NCBI RefSeq assembly: GCF_000373985.1
Contig: NZ_KB893066.1
Span: 1-49,115, forward strand
Origin: Desulfobacter curvatus DSM 3379
Lineage (GTDB): Bacteria; Desulfobacterota; Desulfobacteria; Desulfobacterales; Desulfobacteraceae
Length of the DNA stretch: 49,115 nucleotides
Reading direction: 5' to 3'
Position 1 is the stretch's first letter, and each line of letters starts with the position of its first letter. The translations under genes and the position numbers were made by a program. The notes under the pieces are model-generated. The model made no database searches and was not told where the DNA came from. It saw nothing but the letters and a program-made list of their open reading frames with translations. Shown piece after piece: positions 19,139 to 29,429 of this stretch.

Positions 19139-20512
19139 ATGATTTGGATTTTTAAGTATAAAAAAGGTCGCAAATGGTTGGGGATCTCTGTTGTACGCAT
19201 GATGACGGCAATTTGCCTGTACTGCGCCGTGCCGCATCTTCCTTGGGCTTTTGCCCAGGAACCCGTACCGGATGTGTGGACAGGCCCTGACGCGGTCCGA
19301 TTTGCCCTGAAGAACAATCCCGATGCACAGATTGCCTTAAAGCGAATTGCCTCGTCTGCAGCCGCCATAAAAGAAGCCAATGCAGCGTTCTATCCGCAGT
19401 TGGGGGTGCAGGCAGGATATTCGCGCACCGACAATCCCATGTACTCATTTGGGAACATCCTTAACCAGGGCGTGTTTACCAACAGTATTGATTTTAACGA
19501 TCCCGGTGAAACAGACGATCTTCAGTTTGTTTTGCAGCTGACATACCGGATTTACAACGGCGGGCGAAGCCAGGCCGGTGTGGATGCAGCCAATGCCCAA
19601 AAAGAAGCGGCCATGCTCCAGGAAGAAGCGGTTAAACGCAGCCTTGGCTTTGCCGTGGTAAACTCCTTTTTTAATATTGTCCAAGCCGGGGAGAATGTCA
19701 GTGCCAGACAAGCGGCAGTTCAGGCAATCGACGCGTCAATACAGGTGGCCAGGGCCCGGTTTGAGGAAGGGGACATGCTCAAACAAGAGCTGTTGAACCT
19801 GGAAGTACAACAATCCCTTGCCGGCGAGGATTTGATTCAGGCACAACATGGCCTTGCTCTCTCCAAACAAAGCCTTTTAAATGTGCTGGGGTTGACCGGA
19901 AATCAGGTGGAGATCAACCTTGCCCATACCCCTTTACAGCCTGTGCCGAATCAGCCCGATTTTAAAGACAGGTCGGAAATCAAAGCCATGCAGTTTCTGA
20001 TTCAGGCCAGGCAGGCAGGACTCCGCCAGGCCAAAAGTGGTTATTACCCCACGGCAGATGCCTTTGGGTCCTATCAGGTGGACAAGGGATTTGAGATGGG
20101 CAGCGGCTCCGGGGACTCATGGATGGGCGGCATCCGTGTTAACATGACACTGTTTGACGGCAAACAGACAGACGCCAGGGTTCAACGGGCCAACATCGCA
20201 TTGGCCCAGGCAAAGGATGAACTTAGGAAAATGGAATTGGCCTATGGGCTGGAGATCCGGCAGGCTGTTCTGAATCTTGATCAGACGGAAAAAAGGTGCC
20301 GGGTGACCAAAAAAATGGTGACATCTGCCCAGGAGTCGGCCCGCCTTTTCCGGGAACGATTTAAAGTAGGCCTTGTGCTTTCTTCCGAACTGATTGATAC
20401 GGAAAACCGGCTGACGGAAGCCCAGGTACGCAACGCAATGGCCAATGCTGAACACCGCATCGCGGTTGCCAATTTAAGGCGGGCTTGCGGGTTATTGCAA
20501 TACGCTAATTAA
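19139..20512 (+). CDS. TolC-family outer-membrane efflux channel
   Basis: A 457-residue outer-membrane factor that would provide the exit duct of a tripartite pump. An N-terminal hydrophobic segment ends in WAFA-QEP, a plausible signal cleavage. If the in-frame ATG at 19199 is used, the signal peptide is of normal length, and that is my preferred alternative. Two OEP repeats follow (about 55-240 and 255-450), rich in Ala/Gln coiled-coil helices, with typical YPQLGVQAGYS and VRVNMTLFDG-like strands. It is followed after 11 bases by the adaptor gene and then the RND pump, forming one operon. No local regulator is present. Confidence 0.92.
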   Translation: MIWIFKYKKGRKWLGISVVRMMTAICLYCAVPHLPWAFAQEPVPDVWTGPDAVRFALKNNPDAQIALKRIASSAAAIKEANAAFYPQLGVQAGYSRTDNPMYSFGNILNQGVFTNSIDFNDPGETDDLQFVLQLTYRIYNGGRSQAGVDAANAQKEAAMLQEEAVKRSLGFAVVNSFFNIVQAGENVSARQAAVQAIDASIQVARARFEEGDMLKQELLNLEVQQSLAGEDLIQAQHGLALSKQSLLNVLGLTGNQVEINLAHTPLQPVPNQPDFKDRSEIKAMQFLIQARQAGLRQAKSGYYPTADAFGSYQVDKGFEMGSGSGDSWMGGIRVNMTLFDGKQTDARVQRANIALAQAKDELRKMELAYGLEIRQAVLNLDQTEKRCRVTKKMVTSAQESARLFRERFKVGLVLSSELIDTENRLTEAQVRNAMANAEHRIAVANLRRACGLLQYAN

Positions 20513-20523
20513 TTTTTTTTAAA

Positions 20524-21570
20524 ATGGTTATCCCAATGAAAATTCGTACACACCTTATGTTTGTTTTGATGATGATCCTGGTGCCGGGCGTTGGTGCCCA
20601 GGCACAGGAGGCCTCCGCAGCCCTGCCTGCAGCAGCCGTGCAGACGTCCACAGTAATTGAACAGACCGTGCCCACCCTTGTTGAGGTTGTGGGAACCTTG
20701 CAGGCTGTCGAACGTGCGGCCATTGCCGCAAAATTGACCGGGGTTGTGACTGACGTTCCGGTGGTCCTGGGCTCCCGTGTAACCAAAGGTGACCTGCTGG
20801 TTGAAATCAGCGCCCGGGAGATCGCCGCCCAGCTCAATCAGGCCCAGGCCCGGTTCAATCAGGCCGAACGTAATCTTTTTCGTGAACGAAGACTTTTAAA
20901 AAAAGATGCCACCACGGCTGAAACCGTCAAATCCATGCAGGATGAGTATGCCGTGGCAAAAGCGGCAGTGCAGGGGGCCCGGACCATGCTCGGGTACGCC
21001 ACCATCACCGCACCTTTTTCCGGCGTAATCACGGCAAAAAATGTACATGCAGGGGATTTGGCCACACCCGGTACGGTATTGCTGCGCATGGAAAATGATC
21101 AGAAGCTGCAGGCGGTCTGTGCCGTACCCGAAAGTCTGGTGCTGCAGGTCGGGCCGGGACAGACTCTTCCGGTCACAATACCCACGGCCGGACTGACCAT
21201 CAACGGCAAGGTGGCGGAAGTAGCGCCTTCGGCTGATCCTGTCTCCCGGACAGCACCGGTCACCATAGATTTATTGTACGACGAGAAATTGCGCACCGGG
21301 CAGTTTGCCCGGGTCAAGCTGCCCGGACAGATAAAGACATCTCTGTTTGTGCCCGACAGCGCCGTGTTACCCCAAGGTCAGATGGAACGTGTCTTTGTAG
21401 CTGCGGACAATAAAGCCCATCTTCGCCTGGTACGAACCGGCATGCGTCAGGACGGCCTGACGGAGATTGTCGCCGGCCTGAATCCCGGTGAAACGGTGAT
21501 TGTTAGAAACAATGAACATCTCGTGGACGGACAGCCCATAAAAATGCAAATAGAGAAATCCCATGAATGA
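20524..21570 (+). CDS. RND efflux periplasmic adaptor (membrane-fusion protein)
   Basis: A 348-residue HlyD/AcrA-type adaptor linking inner-membrane pump and outer-membrane channel. The signal peptide ends in GAQA. There is no lipobox cysteine, so it is likely soluble or loosely anchored. The lipoyl half-motifs surround a helical hairpin: AAKLTGVVTDVPV about 80-92 and TITAPFSGVITAK about 160-172, with the Gln/Ala/Arg-rich coiled coil between. Beta-barrel and membrane-proximal domains follow. No Shine-Dalgarno is seen before the ATG at 20524 or the in-frame ATG at 20536, which starts the more typical MKIRTHL leader. Its stop overlaps the start of the pump gene by eight bases. Confidence 0.92.
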   Translation: MVIPMKIRTHLMFVLMMILVPGVGAQAQEASAALPAAAVQTSTVIEQTVPTLVEVVGTLQAVERAAIAAKLTGVVTDVPVVLGSRVTKGDLLVEISAREIAAQLNQAQARFNQAERNLFRERRLLKKDATTAETVKSMQDEYAVAKAAVQGARTMLGYATITAPFSGVITAKNVHAGDLATPGTVLLRMENDQKLQAVCAVPESLVLQVGPGQTLPVTIPTAGLTINGKVAEVAPSADPVSRTAPVTIDLLYDEKLRTGQFARVKLPGQIKTSLFVPDSAVLPQGQMERVFVAADNKAHLRLVRTGMRQDGLTEIVAGLNPGETVIVRNNEHLVDGQPIKMQIEKSHE

Positions 21571-24500
21571 ACAACATAAGTTGCCCGAACACCAGGGATT
21601 TGCCGGCCGGTTAGCCGCGACCTTTGTAGAATCAAAACTGACACTGATCGGTATTTTTGCCTCGCTTTTGCTTGGGGTCATGGCCATTACCATGCTGCCC
21701 AGGGAAGAGGAACCCCAGATTAAGGTGCCCATGATTGACGTCATGGTTGCCATGCCCGGGGCCGGTGCCAAAGAAGTGGAACAGCGTTTGAGCATCCCCA
21801 TGGAAAAGCTGCTCTATGAACTGCCCGGCGTGGAGTATATCTACTCCACCTCCATGCCCGGCCAAAGTATGCTGATCGTCCGATTTTATGTGGGTGAGGA
21901 TTTGGAAACTTCCATTGTCCGGCTGAACCAGAAGCTGCAAACCAATTTTGACCGGATTCCCCACGGCGTTTCCAAACCCTTGATCAAACCGCATACCATT
22001 GATGATGTGCCGATTCTGGCGTTGACCTTTCACTCCAAAACCTATGACCATTTTATGCTGCGACGGCTCGCCGCCCAGGTGGACGATGAGGTGAAATCCA
22101 TCTTTGAGGTCTCTGAAACCAAATTAATTGGGGGGACCCGGCGTCAGGTGCGTGTGCTGTTTGATCCGTTGCAGTTGGCAGCCCGGAATCTGACACCCTT
22201 TGATCTGATAAATCATCTCAAGCAGGCCAACCGTCAGTGTTTTTCCGGTACTACCCAGGCCAATAACCGGGAAATGTTCGTCCAGACCGGCACCTTTCTG
22301 GAATCAGCCGAAGATATCGGGAATATCGTCATCGGTGTCCACAGCGGCAATCCGGTCTATCTGCACCAGGTGGCAAAAATTGTTGACGGACCCGAAGAAC
22401 CCAAATCTTATGTGCTGTTCGGCAGCAAGGACCACAACGACCCCGAAGCGGCGGTGACCCTTTCCGTGGCCAAACGGCCCGGGGCCAATGCCGTTGATGT
22501 GGTGGAACAGGTGTTGACCAAGGTGGATCAGCTCAAGGGCAGCCTGATCCCCGGCGATGTAGAAGTTACCGTCACCCGGGATTATGGGGAGACCGCCGCT
22601 GAAAAATCCAATGAACTGCTGTTTCACATGGGCATTGCCGTTTTCGGGGTGGCCCTGCTCATCTTGATTTTCCTGGGATGGCGGGAGTCCATGATCGTCA
22701 TGTTGGCCATCCCTTCCACTTTGGCTTTAACCCTGCTGCTGTTTTATTTACACGGCTATACCCTGAACCGGATCACCTTGTTTGCTCTGATTTTTTCCAT
22801 CGGTATTTTGGTGGACGACGCCATTGTGGTGGTGGAGAATATTGTCAGACACATGCGGCTGCCTGAGAATCGGTCCCGTTCCTTTAAGGACATTGCCATC
22901 ATTGCAGTAAGCGAGGTGGGCAATCCAACCATTCTGGCCACATGGGCCGTGATTGCAGCGATCTTACCCATGGCCTTTGTGGGCGGACTCATGGGGCCTT
23001 ACATGCGACCCATCCCGGTGGGGGCATCTGCCGCCATGGTCTTCTCCCTGATCATCGCGTTTACCATTACCCCCTGGGCCGCCACCCATATTTTAAAGCG
23101 CAAACAGGCGGTGGCCTCCGGGGACACGGCAGCCGTAGAAAAGGGGCATGATCCCGACCACGCTCCGGATGATTTTTTTACGCGGTTTTATCACCATATT
23201 ATGGATCCGCTGCTCTCCCACGGCGGTTGGCGGGTTCTGTTTTTCTGCACCATCATTGCCATGCTGTTGGGGTCTTGTGCCATGGTTGTGCTGGGCCTGG
23301 TTAAAGTAAAGATGCTGCCCTTTGACAATAAATCGGAATTTCAGGTAATTCTGGACATGCCCGAAGGCGGTACCCTGGAGCAGACCACCCGGGTGGCCAT
23401 GGAGATGGCCCAGGTAATCAAGCATGAACCGGACGTCACCGATTACCAGATTTACGCAGGTACGGCTTCCCCGTACAATTTCAACGGGTTGGTCCGCCAC
23501 TATTTTATACGTTCGGGTCCCAGTGTGGCAGACATTCAGGTTAACCTGGCATCCAAGCAGGATCGTGACCGGCAAAGCCATGAAATAGCCAAAAACGTGC
23601 GTCCGGCGCTTGCGGCCATTGCCAAAAAATACGGGGCCACCATCGCCGTTGCCGAAGTGCCGCCGGGTCCGCCGGTTCTCCAGACCCTGGTTGCCGAGGT
23701 TTACGGACCTAACCAGGCCTCTCGCCTGGCGCTGGCCAAAAAGGTCAAACAGATTTTTGCCCAAACAGATGGTGTGGTGGATATTGACTGGTACCGTGAG
23801 AATGACCGCGAAAAGACCATTATCACGGTGGACAAGGAAAAAGCGGCGCTGCACGGCATTAGTGAAAGCGATATCACCCAGGCCGTGAATATGGGACTTT
23901 CCGGATTGTCCGCGGATCTGTTCCACCAGCCCCGGGACAAGGAAGAAATAGATATTGTATTTCAACTGCCCAAAGCCGAACGTGCCCGGATTGACTCTCT
24001 CCTGAACATCGGGTTGCGGAATCCGCAGAATCCGGCTTCGGCCCTGACGCCGTTGCGGGAACTGGTGACCTTGAGCCACGCCCCCGTGGACCAGCCCATC
24101 TATAGAAAAAATCTGAAGCCGGTGATCTACGTAACCGGCGATGTGGCAGGCGCTGCGGAAAGCCCGGTATACCCCATCCTTGAGATGAATAAAGCTGTTA
24201 AAAAGCTGTCAGGCACCGATTTTGGCGGAAGCCGGGATCATCTCACCATTTATAATTTAAAACAGCCGTTTAACCAGGCCGAGCCCGCCATCAAATGGGA
24301 CGGTGAGTGGCATATTACCCTGGAGGTGTTCCGGGATCTGGGACTGGCATTCTGTGTGGTCATGGTGCTCATTTATATGCTCATGGTGGGTTGGTTTAAA
24401 AGCTATGTAACGCCGCTGGTGGTGATGGCGGCCATTCCGTTCTCTTTGATCGGTATCCTGCCCGCGCACTGGGCACTGGGGGCCTTTTTTACGGCCACCT

Positions 24501-24805
24501 CAATGATTGGATTTATGGCGGGTGCCGGAATTGTGGTGAGAAATTCCATTATTTTGGTGGATTTTATTGAACTGCGTCGAAGCCATGGACTGCCGCTGGC
24601 GGAAGCCGTGGTGGAAGCCGGTGCCATCCGGTTCCGGCCTATGTTGTTGACGGCCCTGGCGGTTGTTGTGGGCGCTTCGGTGATCCTGGCAGACCCGATT
24701 TTTCAGGGCCTTGCCATTTCGCTGATGTTTGGTGAGATTGCCTCCCTGCTGATTTCCAGGATGGCGGTGCCGGTTTTGTATTACATGGTCCAGAAAAAAG
24801 TATAG
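21563..24805 (+). CDS. RND-superfamily efflux permease
   Basis: A 1080-residue inner-membrane proton-driven pump with the 12-TM, two-large-loop RND plan. TM1 is at about 28-47, the first periplasmic loop is about 50-340, TM2-6 are in 345-560, and the second loop runs to about 915. TM4 carries the proton-relay pair in GILVDDAIVVVEN. TM10 has GAGIVVRNSIILVDF, with Arg where AcrB-type pumps have Lys. The closest general type is the HAE-1-like or uncharacterised hydrophobe exporters rather than the CusA metal pumps, which have a Met-rich site I do not see. Its substrate is unknown. It is translationally coupled to the adaptor by an eight-base overlap. Confidence 0.94.
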   Translation: MNEQHKLPEHQGFAGRLAATFVESKLTLIGIFASLLLGVMAITMLPREEEPQIKVPMIDVMVAMPGAGAKEVEQRLSIPMEKLLYELPGVEYIYSTSMPGQSMLIVRFYVGEDLETSIVRLNQKLQTNFDRIPHGVSKPLIKPHTIDDVPILALTFHSKTYDHFMLRRLAAQVDDEVKSIFEVSETKLIGGTRRQVRVLFDPLQLAARNLTPFDLINHLKQANRQCFSGTTQANNREMFVQTGTFLESAEDIGNIVIGVHSGNPVYLHQVAKIVDGPEEPKSYVLFGSKDHNDPEAAVTLSVAKRPGANAVDVVEQVLTKVDQLKGSLIPGDVEVTVTRDYGETAAEKSNELLFHMGIAVFGVALLILIFLGWRESMIVMLAIPSTLALTLLLFYLHGYTLNRITLFALIFSIGILVDDAIVVVENIVRHMRLPENRSRSFKDIAIIAVSEVGNPTILATWAVIAAILPMAFVGGLMGPYMRPIPVGASAAMVFSLIIAFTITPWAATHILKRKQAVASGDTAAVEKGHDPDHAPDDFFTRFYHHIMDPLLSHGGWRVLFFCTIIAMLLGSCAMVVLGLVKVKMLPFDNKSEFQVILDMPEGGTLEQTTRVAMEMAQVIKHEPDVTDYQIYAGTASPYNFNGLVRHYFIRSGPSVADIQVNLASKQDRDRQSHEIAKNVRPALAAIAKKYGATIAVAEVPPGPPVLQTLVAEVYGPNQASRLALAKKVKQIFAQTDGVVDIDWYRENDREKTIITVDKEKAALHGISESDITQAVNMGLSGLSADLFHQPRDKEEIDIVFQLPKAERARIDSLLNIGLRNPQNPASALTPLRELVTLSHAPVDQPIYRKNLKPVIYVTGDVAGAAESPVYPILEMNKAVKKLSGTDFGGSRDHLTIYNLKQPFNQAEPAIKWDGEWHITLEVFRDLGLAFCVVMVLIYMLMVGWFKSYVTPLVVMAAIPFSLIGILPAHWALGAFFTATSMIGFMAGAGIVVRNSIILVDFIELRRSHGLPLAEAVVEAGAIRFRPMLLTALAVVVGASVILADPIFQGLAISLMFGEIASLLISRMAVPVLYYMVQKKV

Positions 24806-24827
24806 GTAACATATGTCACCTTTTTTC
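24805..24827. terminator. Bidirectional terminator between RND pump and sensor kinase
   Basis: GGTAACATATGTCACC (24805-24820) is a 16-base near-palindrome with one mismatched pair. It is followed by six T residues on the plus strand and preceded by six A residues (24794-24799), which become a T-run on the minus strand. It starts at the last base of the RND stop codon and covers the 3' end of the convergent kinase gene. Confidence 0.6.
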
Positions 24828-27353
24828 TATAACCTCCCGGATTTTTTTGAGCATGGCTGACCTGGAAAGGGGCTTTGCCAGTAGTCCATTTATTCCGAGC
24901 TGCTTTGCTGTTTCATTGTCTATTCTTTCACTGAATCCTGTACAGATGATTATCGGAATATCAGGTCTTACGGATTTAAGCTCAACAGCAAGCTCATCCC
25001 CGGCCATACCGGGCATGGCCATATCCGAGATGACCAGATCAAACGACCGGTGATCGGTTTTGAAGGCTTCTAAAGCCTCGACGCTGCTTTGATGCGGTGT
25101 AACTTGATACCCCATTCTCTTAAGCATTTGCGAACCCAGTTTTAAAATCGGCATTTCATCATCAACCAGGAGAATATGCTCTTTTCCTCCAATAAGCTCT
25201 TCTGATCTGTCGGTTAATTCAACGCTGCCCGATTGCTTCATCAACGGCAGATAGACCTTAAAGGTTGTGCCTTTACCAATCTCACTATCAACTTTTATTG
25301 TCCCTTTGTGATCCTCGACAATGCCATACACCACTGAAAGTCCAAGGCCGGTTCCTTTTCCCTGTTCTTTTGTTGTAAAGTATGGTTCGAAAATTTTGTT
25401 GATCAGCTCTTGGGGCATTCCGTGTCCATTATCTGAAATGGATAAAAGCGCATAGGTCCCGGCGTTAATCTCAATTCCTTCCGGGCTTGAGGATCCTATC
25501 GTGACTTGTTTTAAAGCAACAGATACCCTCCCTCCTTTTTCCGACACAGCATGATAGGCATTGGTAATGATATTCATGCCCACTTGATGGATCTGGGTTG
25601 GGTCGGCCATAACCATGCCGCAGTCCTGCTGGATATCTTGCTCAATATCAATATAGGCGGGAATGGACGATCTGGAGAGCTTCAGAACTTCTTTCAGGAT
25701 ATTCTGAATTCGGGTGGGGATCATTTTATGTTCGGACTGCCTGCTGAACGCAAGAATCTGTTTCACCAACTCGCTGCCCCTTTTTCCCGCTTTAAGGATT
25801 TCCTCTACGTTTTCTCTTAAAACACTGCCTGGCTGCAGGTCTTCGAGAAGCAATTCCGACATGCCGACAATGGGAAATAAAATATTATTAAAATCATGGG
25901 CAATGCCGCCGGCAAGGCTCCCGATGGATTCCATCTTGTGGGCCTGGTTCAATGCGGTCTCCAGTCTTATTCTTTCCTGCATCGCTTTTTTAAGGGCTTT
26001 TTCTGCTTTTTTGCGCTCAGTAATATCCATATGTGTGCCAACAAGTCTTACCGCTCTCCCGTTTTCGTCGAAAACGGCATTTGCACGACTTAAAATATCG
26101 ACCCAGTGCCCCTTTTTGTGCTTCATTTTAAATTCGATTTCAAAACGATCCCTCTGTCTTTTGATCAGTTCGTTTTGCATTTTCCGGATTCGTTTTAAAT
26201 CCTCCGGGGACGTTAATTGTTCCCAGATGGAAAGTTCATTGGGCAGTTCATGGTCTTCATAACCAAGCAGGCGCTTCCAGACCGGAGAGTGGTAGATCTC
26301 TTTGGTTTCCAAATTCCAATCAAACAGGCCGTCATTGGCAAATTCCATTGCAAGGGCAGATCTTTCCTGACTTTCGGCCAGCTTTGTATTAGCCCGCGAT
26401 AATTCTCTGGTTTTCACGGCGACCTGCCTTCGCAAAAGCCAGACTATCAGAAACGATCCCAGGACCAGGATCGGTATCAGAATATAAGCAAGGTATCTTA
26501 ATATGTCCGAAAAAGAGGCTTTGGGTTTTGGTAATATCGGCCCAAACCACTTGTTATAAAGTGCTTCATAGGTTCCGTTGGCGATGGTTATTGTCAGCCC
26601 TTCATTCAGCAGTTCCAACAAATCCCTGTTTCCCTCATGAACAGCAATGCAAAATTTTTGTTCAAACCCGGATATGGGTTTAGCCGCAGGCTTAAGGCTT
26701 TGCTCCCTGATCCTTTCAATATCTATCACATTGTCGATATTGAGTTTTCGAAGGATCTGGTATCCCACCAGTTGCTGGATCATAACGGCATCGTGCTTTC
26801 CCGAAGATAATAACCGCATTGCATCTTCAAAGGTTTCTGTCAGCATTAACCGGGTTGTCAAGCTGTTTTTAACCGCATATTCGTGTGCCGTATCTCCCTC
26901 CATGACAAGGACTTCCTTGTTTTTCAAATCAGCCTCTTTATGGATGGAAGTCTCTTCCTTACGGACAAAAATTGTACCATGCATTCTCAGGTATGGTGCG
27001 GTAAAGTCAAACACCTCATCCCGTTCTTTAGAATACGAAACAAGGGGGAGTACATCGAGCTTGCCGTCAATAAGGTCCTGTTTGATTTCATGCCACGGTC
27101 CGACCTTAAATTTCACTTCCAGGCCAACGGCTTTTGTGACTTCGTTTAACAACTGGACGGAAAAACCATCTGCTGAGCCATCCGGTTTTATGATGGAAAA
27201 AGGCGGATAATTCAATTCGCTTGCAGATTGAAGAAGAACTGTGTTGTTCCTATAAAAATTGCCCTGTTGAGTTGCCTGGCTTGTCAATGCGTTTAACACA
27301 ATGATCAGGTTCAAGGCCGCGATGTAAATCAAATTGAGGGATGTTTTTTTCAT
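24816..27353 (-). CDS. Hybrid histidine kinase with periplasmic amino-acid-binding (SBP_bac_3) sensor
   Basis: An 845-residue membrane kinase. After a signal/TM segment (5-25), residues 36-272 form a family-3 solute-binding domain (ELNYPPFSIIKPDG, GFSVQLLNEVTKAVG, DVLPLVSYSKERDEVFDFT), as in EvgS/BvgS-type sensors. A TM follows (about 285-307), then PAS/PAC (330-450). HisKA has His486 in AGGIAHDFNNIL. The ATPase domain has N-box Asn598 and DNGHGM, and a C-terminal receiver has Asp777. It should sense an amino acid or similar small ligand directly in the periplasm. Its ATG overlaps the chemoreceptor stop (ATGA, 27350-27353), so both are made together. No downstream output regulator is adjacent. 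Confidence 0.93.
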   Translation of the reverse strand: MKKTSLNLIYIAALNLIIVLNALTSQATQQGNFYRNNTVLLQSASELNYPPFSIIKPDGSADGFSVQLLNEVTKAVGLEVKFKVGPWHEIKQDLIDGKLDVLPLVSYSKERDEVFDFTAPYLRMHGTIFVRKEETSIHKEADLKNKEVLVMEGDTAHEYAVKNSLTTRLMLTETFEDAMRLLSSGKHDAVMIQQLVGYQILRKLNIDNVIDIERIREQSLKPAAKPISGFEQKFCIAVHEGNRDLLELLNEGLTITIANGTYEALYNKWFGPILPKPKASFSDILRYLAYILIPILVLGSFLIVWLLRRQVAVKTRELSRANTKLAESQERSALAMEFANDGLFDWNLETKEIYHSPVWKRLLGYEDHELPNELSIWEQLTSPEDLKRIRKMQNELIKRQRDRFEIEFKMKHKKGHWVDILSRANAVFDENGRAVRLVGTHMDITERKKAEKALKKAMQERIRLETALNQAHKMESIGSLAGGIAHDFNNILFPIVGMSELLLEDLQPGSVLRENVEEILKAGKRGSELVKQILAFSRQSEHKMIPTRIQNILKEVLKLSRSSIPAYIDIEQDIQQDCGMVMADPTQIHQVGMNIITNAYHAVSEKGGRVSVALKQVTIGSSSPEGIEINAGTYALLSISDNGHGMPQELINKIFEPYFTTKEQGKGTGLGLSVVYGIVEDHKGTIKVDSEIGKGTTFKVYLPLMKQSGSVELTDRSEELIGGKEHILLVDDEMPILKLGSQMLKRMGYQVTPHQSSVEALEAFKTDHRSFDLVISDMAMPGMAGDELAVELKSVRPDIPIIICTGFSERIDNETAKQLGINGLLAKPLSRSAMLKKIREVIEKR

Positions 27354-29182
27354 AAACCCAAATTATCGACAGAACCATTGGCAATGGCCGTCAGTTCTTT
27401 TACGAACTCTTTCATTTGCTCTGATTGTGAACTCAGTTCCTGTGACGCGCTTGCGGACTCTTCAGCGCTGGCTGCGTTCTGCTGAACGACTTTATCCATT
27501 TGTGCAACAGCAATATTGACCTGTTCTACACCCTGGGCCTGTTCATCAGATGCCCCTGCAATTTTTTCTACAAGATTTTGCACTTTTCCCGTACTTTGGC
27601 TTACTTCCTTGAATGTAGCATTGGTCCGTGTGGCAATCTCACTGCCGGTTTTTACTTTTTCAATGGTTTCCCGGATCATTTGGGCCGTATTTTTTGCGGC
27701 CTCTGCGGCTCTCATGGCAAGAGTCCTGACCTCGTCCGCAACCACGGCAAACCCGGCACCCGCCTCTCCGGCCCGGGCAGCCTCAACTGCAGCATTCAAT
27801 GCCAAAAGGTTGGTCTGGAACGCAATTTCATCAATTGTTTTGATAATTTTAGAAATTTTTTGGCTTGCATTATTGATTTCATCCATGGATTGCGTCAGCT
27901 CGTCCATTGCCTGATCTGCTTTTTCAATAACATGGCTGGTCTGCGCCATTAAACGATTGGCTTCTTTTGAATTCTCAGCATTACTTTTGGTCATAGAAGA
28001 AATCTCTTCCAGGGAAGCTGACGTCTCTTCAATTGATGCTGCTTGTTCGGTTGCCCCTTCTGCAAGGGAGATACTGGCCTCGGACACCTGACAGGAAGCA
28101 TCGGATACCTGGTTTGAACTATCATCCAAAGTTTTTATAACACAATCAAGGGGGACGGTAACCCCCCTTACAATGAACCACACTGGTGTGGCGATGCCCA
28201 GAAGAAGAATCAGGCAAAGGATTGCTGTGCCCCATTTAAGATTGGATAGACTCTTAAATGATGTAGATGCATCATTTAAATAGACAAGGACCCCGATTTG
28301 CTGACCGTTGAAGCTTTTCAAGGGGACAGCCGCCACCATATAGTTACCTGATCGCTCCTTGTGGACAGACGTTTTGCCTGATATCAGGATGTCAGATGAG
28401 ACCACTTTATCCGTAATCTCTTTGCGGGTTGAACTGACAAAAACAAAATCATTGCCTATAATCGGATTTTTTTCCGGGTTCTGCAGCCGGGTGGCAATGG
28501 GTAAGAATTCTTTGTTCATATAAACAGCAATAAGCTCATTTTTATTGGATACACTGTATTTAACAAGGGGATCAAATGTCGAGAGGACCTCCACAGAACC
28601 TAAGTACTTATTGTCATCTGAAAAAATTGGTGCAAGCCCTCTGATGGCAAATCCACCTCTTCCTATCTCAATGCCTTTGATCACCTTGTGGCCGCCTTGA
28701 CTGATTGTAAGGATGGTATCCCTAAAAGACCTAAGATCATCACTGCTTTTCTGGTTGGGTTTCCAAAGCCGTAAAAGGCTTCGCGCTGGTGGAAGATGAA
28801 AATGGATTCTGAAACTGCCGGATTTTAATGCCTCTTTATACCCTTGTTCCAATGATGCGAAAAACGACCTCAGCGATTTTCTCGCCTTTTCCATTTCCGG
28901 ATCGTTTTCATTTGATATATCTCCTGAATAGGCAATGCCATATGCATGCTGGACGGCATCCGCCCTGCTGAAAAGTGATGCCAGGGAGAGCATTTTACCT
29001 GATATCCTGTTAATGCTGGTATTAATATCCGAAACTTTTGACGAGATGGTGGTGTCAAGGTTGGTGTAGATCATTTTTTCAACTACGGAATTACCTAAAA
29101 TAAAGAGGATGATTGAAAAAATGGCGATAATACTGATAACGGGGAATAATATTCGGGTACCGAGTTTATATTTTTTTAGCAT
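27350..29182 (-). CDS. Methyl-accepting chemotaxis protein with dCache-type sensor
   Basis: About 610 residues. I place the start at the ATG at 29182 because AAGGGA precedes it by seven bases; a TTG at 29209 would add nine residues without support. TM1 is about 11-34. The periplasmic region (about 35-320) contains RIHFHLPPARSLLRLWKP, the signature I associate with double-Cache sensors. TM2 is about 322-345. The link to the signalling domain is short, so a full HAMP is not evident. The long methyl-accepting coiled coil ends near 600, with the hairpin tip EIAFQTNLLALNAAVEAARAGE intact. The stop overlaps the downstream kinase start by four bases. Output should go to a CheA/CheW complex encoded elsewhere. 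Confidence 0.93.
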   Translation of the reverse strand: MLKKYKLGTRILFPVISIIAIFSIILFILGNSVVEKMIYTNLDTTISSKVSDINTSINRISGKMLSLASLFSRADAVQHAYGIAYSGDISNENDPEMEKARKSLRSFFASLEQGYKEALKSGSFRIHFHLPPARSLLRLWKPNQKSSDDLRSFRDTILTISQGGHKVIKGIEIGRGGFAIRGLAPIFSDDNKYLGSVEVLSTFDPLVKYSVSNKNELIAVYMNKEFLPIATRLQNPEKNPIIGNDFVFVSSTRKEITDKVVSSDILISGKTSVHKERSGNYMVAAVPLKSFNGQQIGVLVYLNDASTSFKSLSNLKWGTAILCLILLLGIATPVWFIVRGVTVPLDCVIKTLDDSSNQVSDASCQVSEASISLAEGATEQAASIEETSASLEEISSMTKSNAENSKEANRLMAQTSHVIEKADQAMDELTQSMDEINNASQKISKIIKTIDEIAFQTNLLALNAAVEAARAGEAGAGFAVVADEVRTLAMRAAEAAKNTAQMIRETIEKVKTGSEIATRTNATFKEVSQSTGKVQNLVEKIAGASDEQAQGVEQVNIAVAQMDKVVQQNAASAEESASASQELSSQSEQMKEFVKELTAIANGSVDNLGL

Positions 29183-29429
29183 GGCTATTTCCCTTTTTTT
29201 GTAGGCCAACGTTATTTATTAATTAAAAAAACAATTTTATAATGGGCGATACACGAAGAATCTCCATGTAGCTAAAAATTTAAATTATATAATGGTAATA
29301 ATATGTTATGGCTCGATCAGATGCTTGTATAATAGCGAAAAACTTTAGGTTATTATAGCATAATATGAATTTTGGGCACAATTATTTGTTCCTGTCATTG
29401 CGAATTTTTCGCAAATCCCGCCAGGTAAG

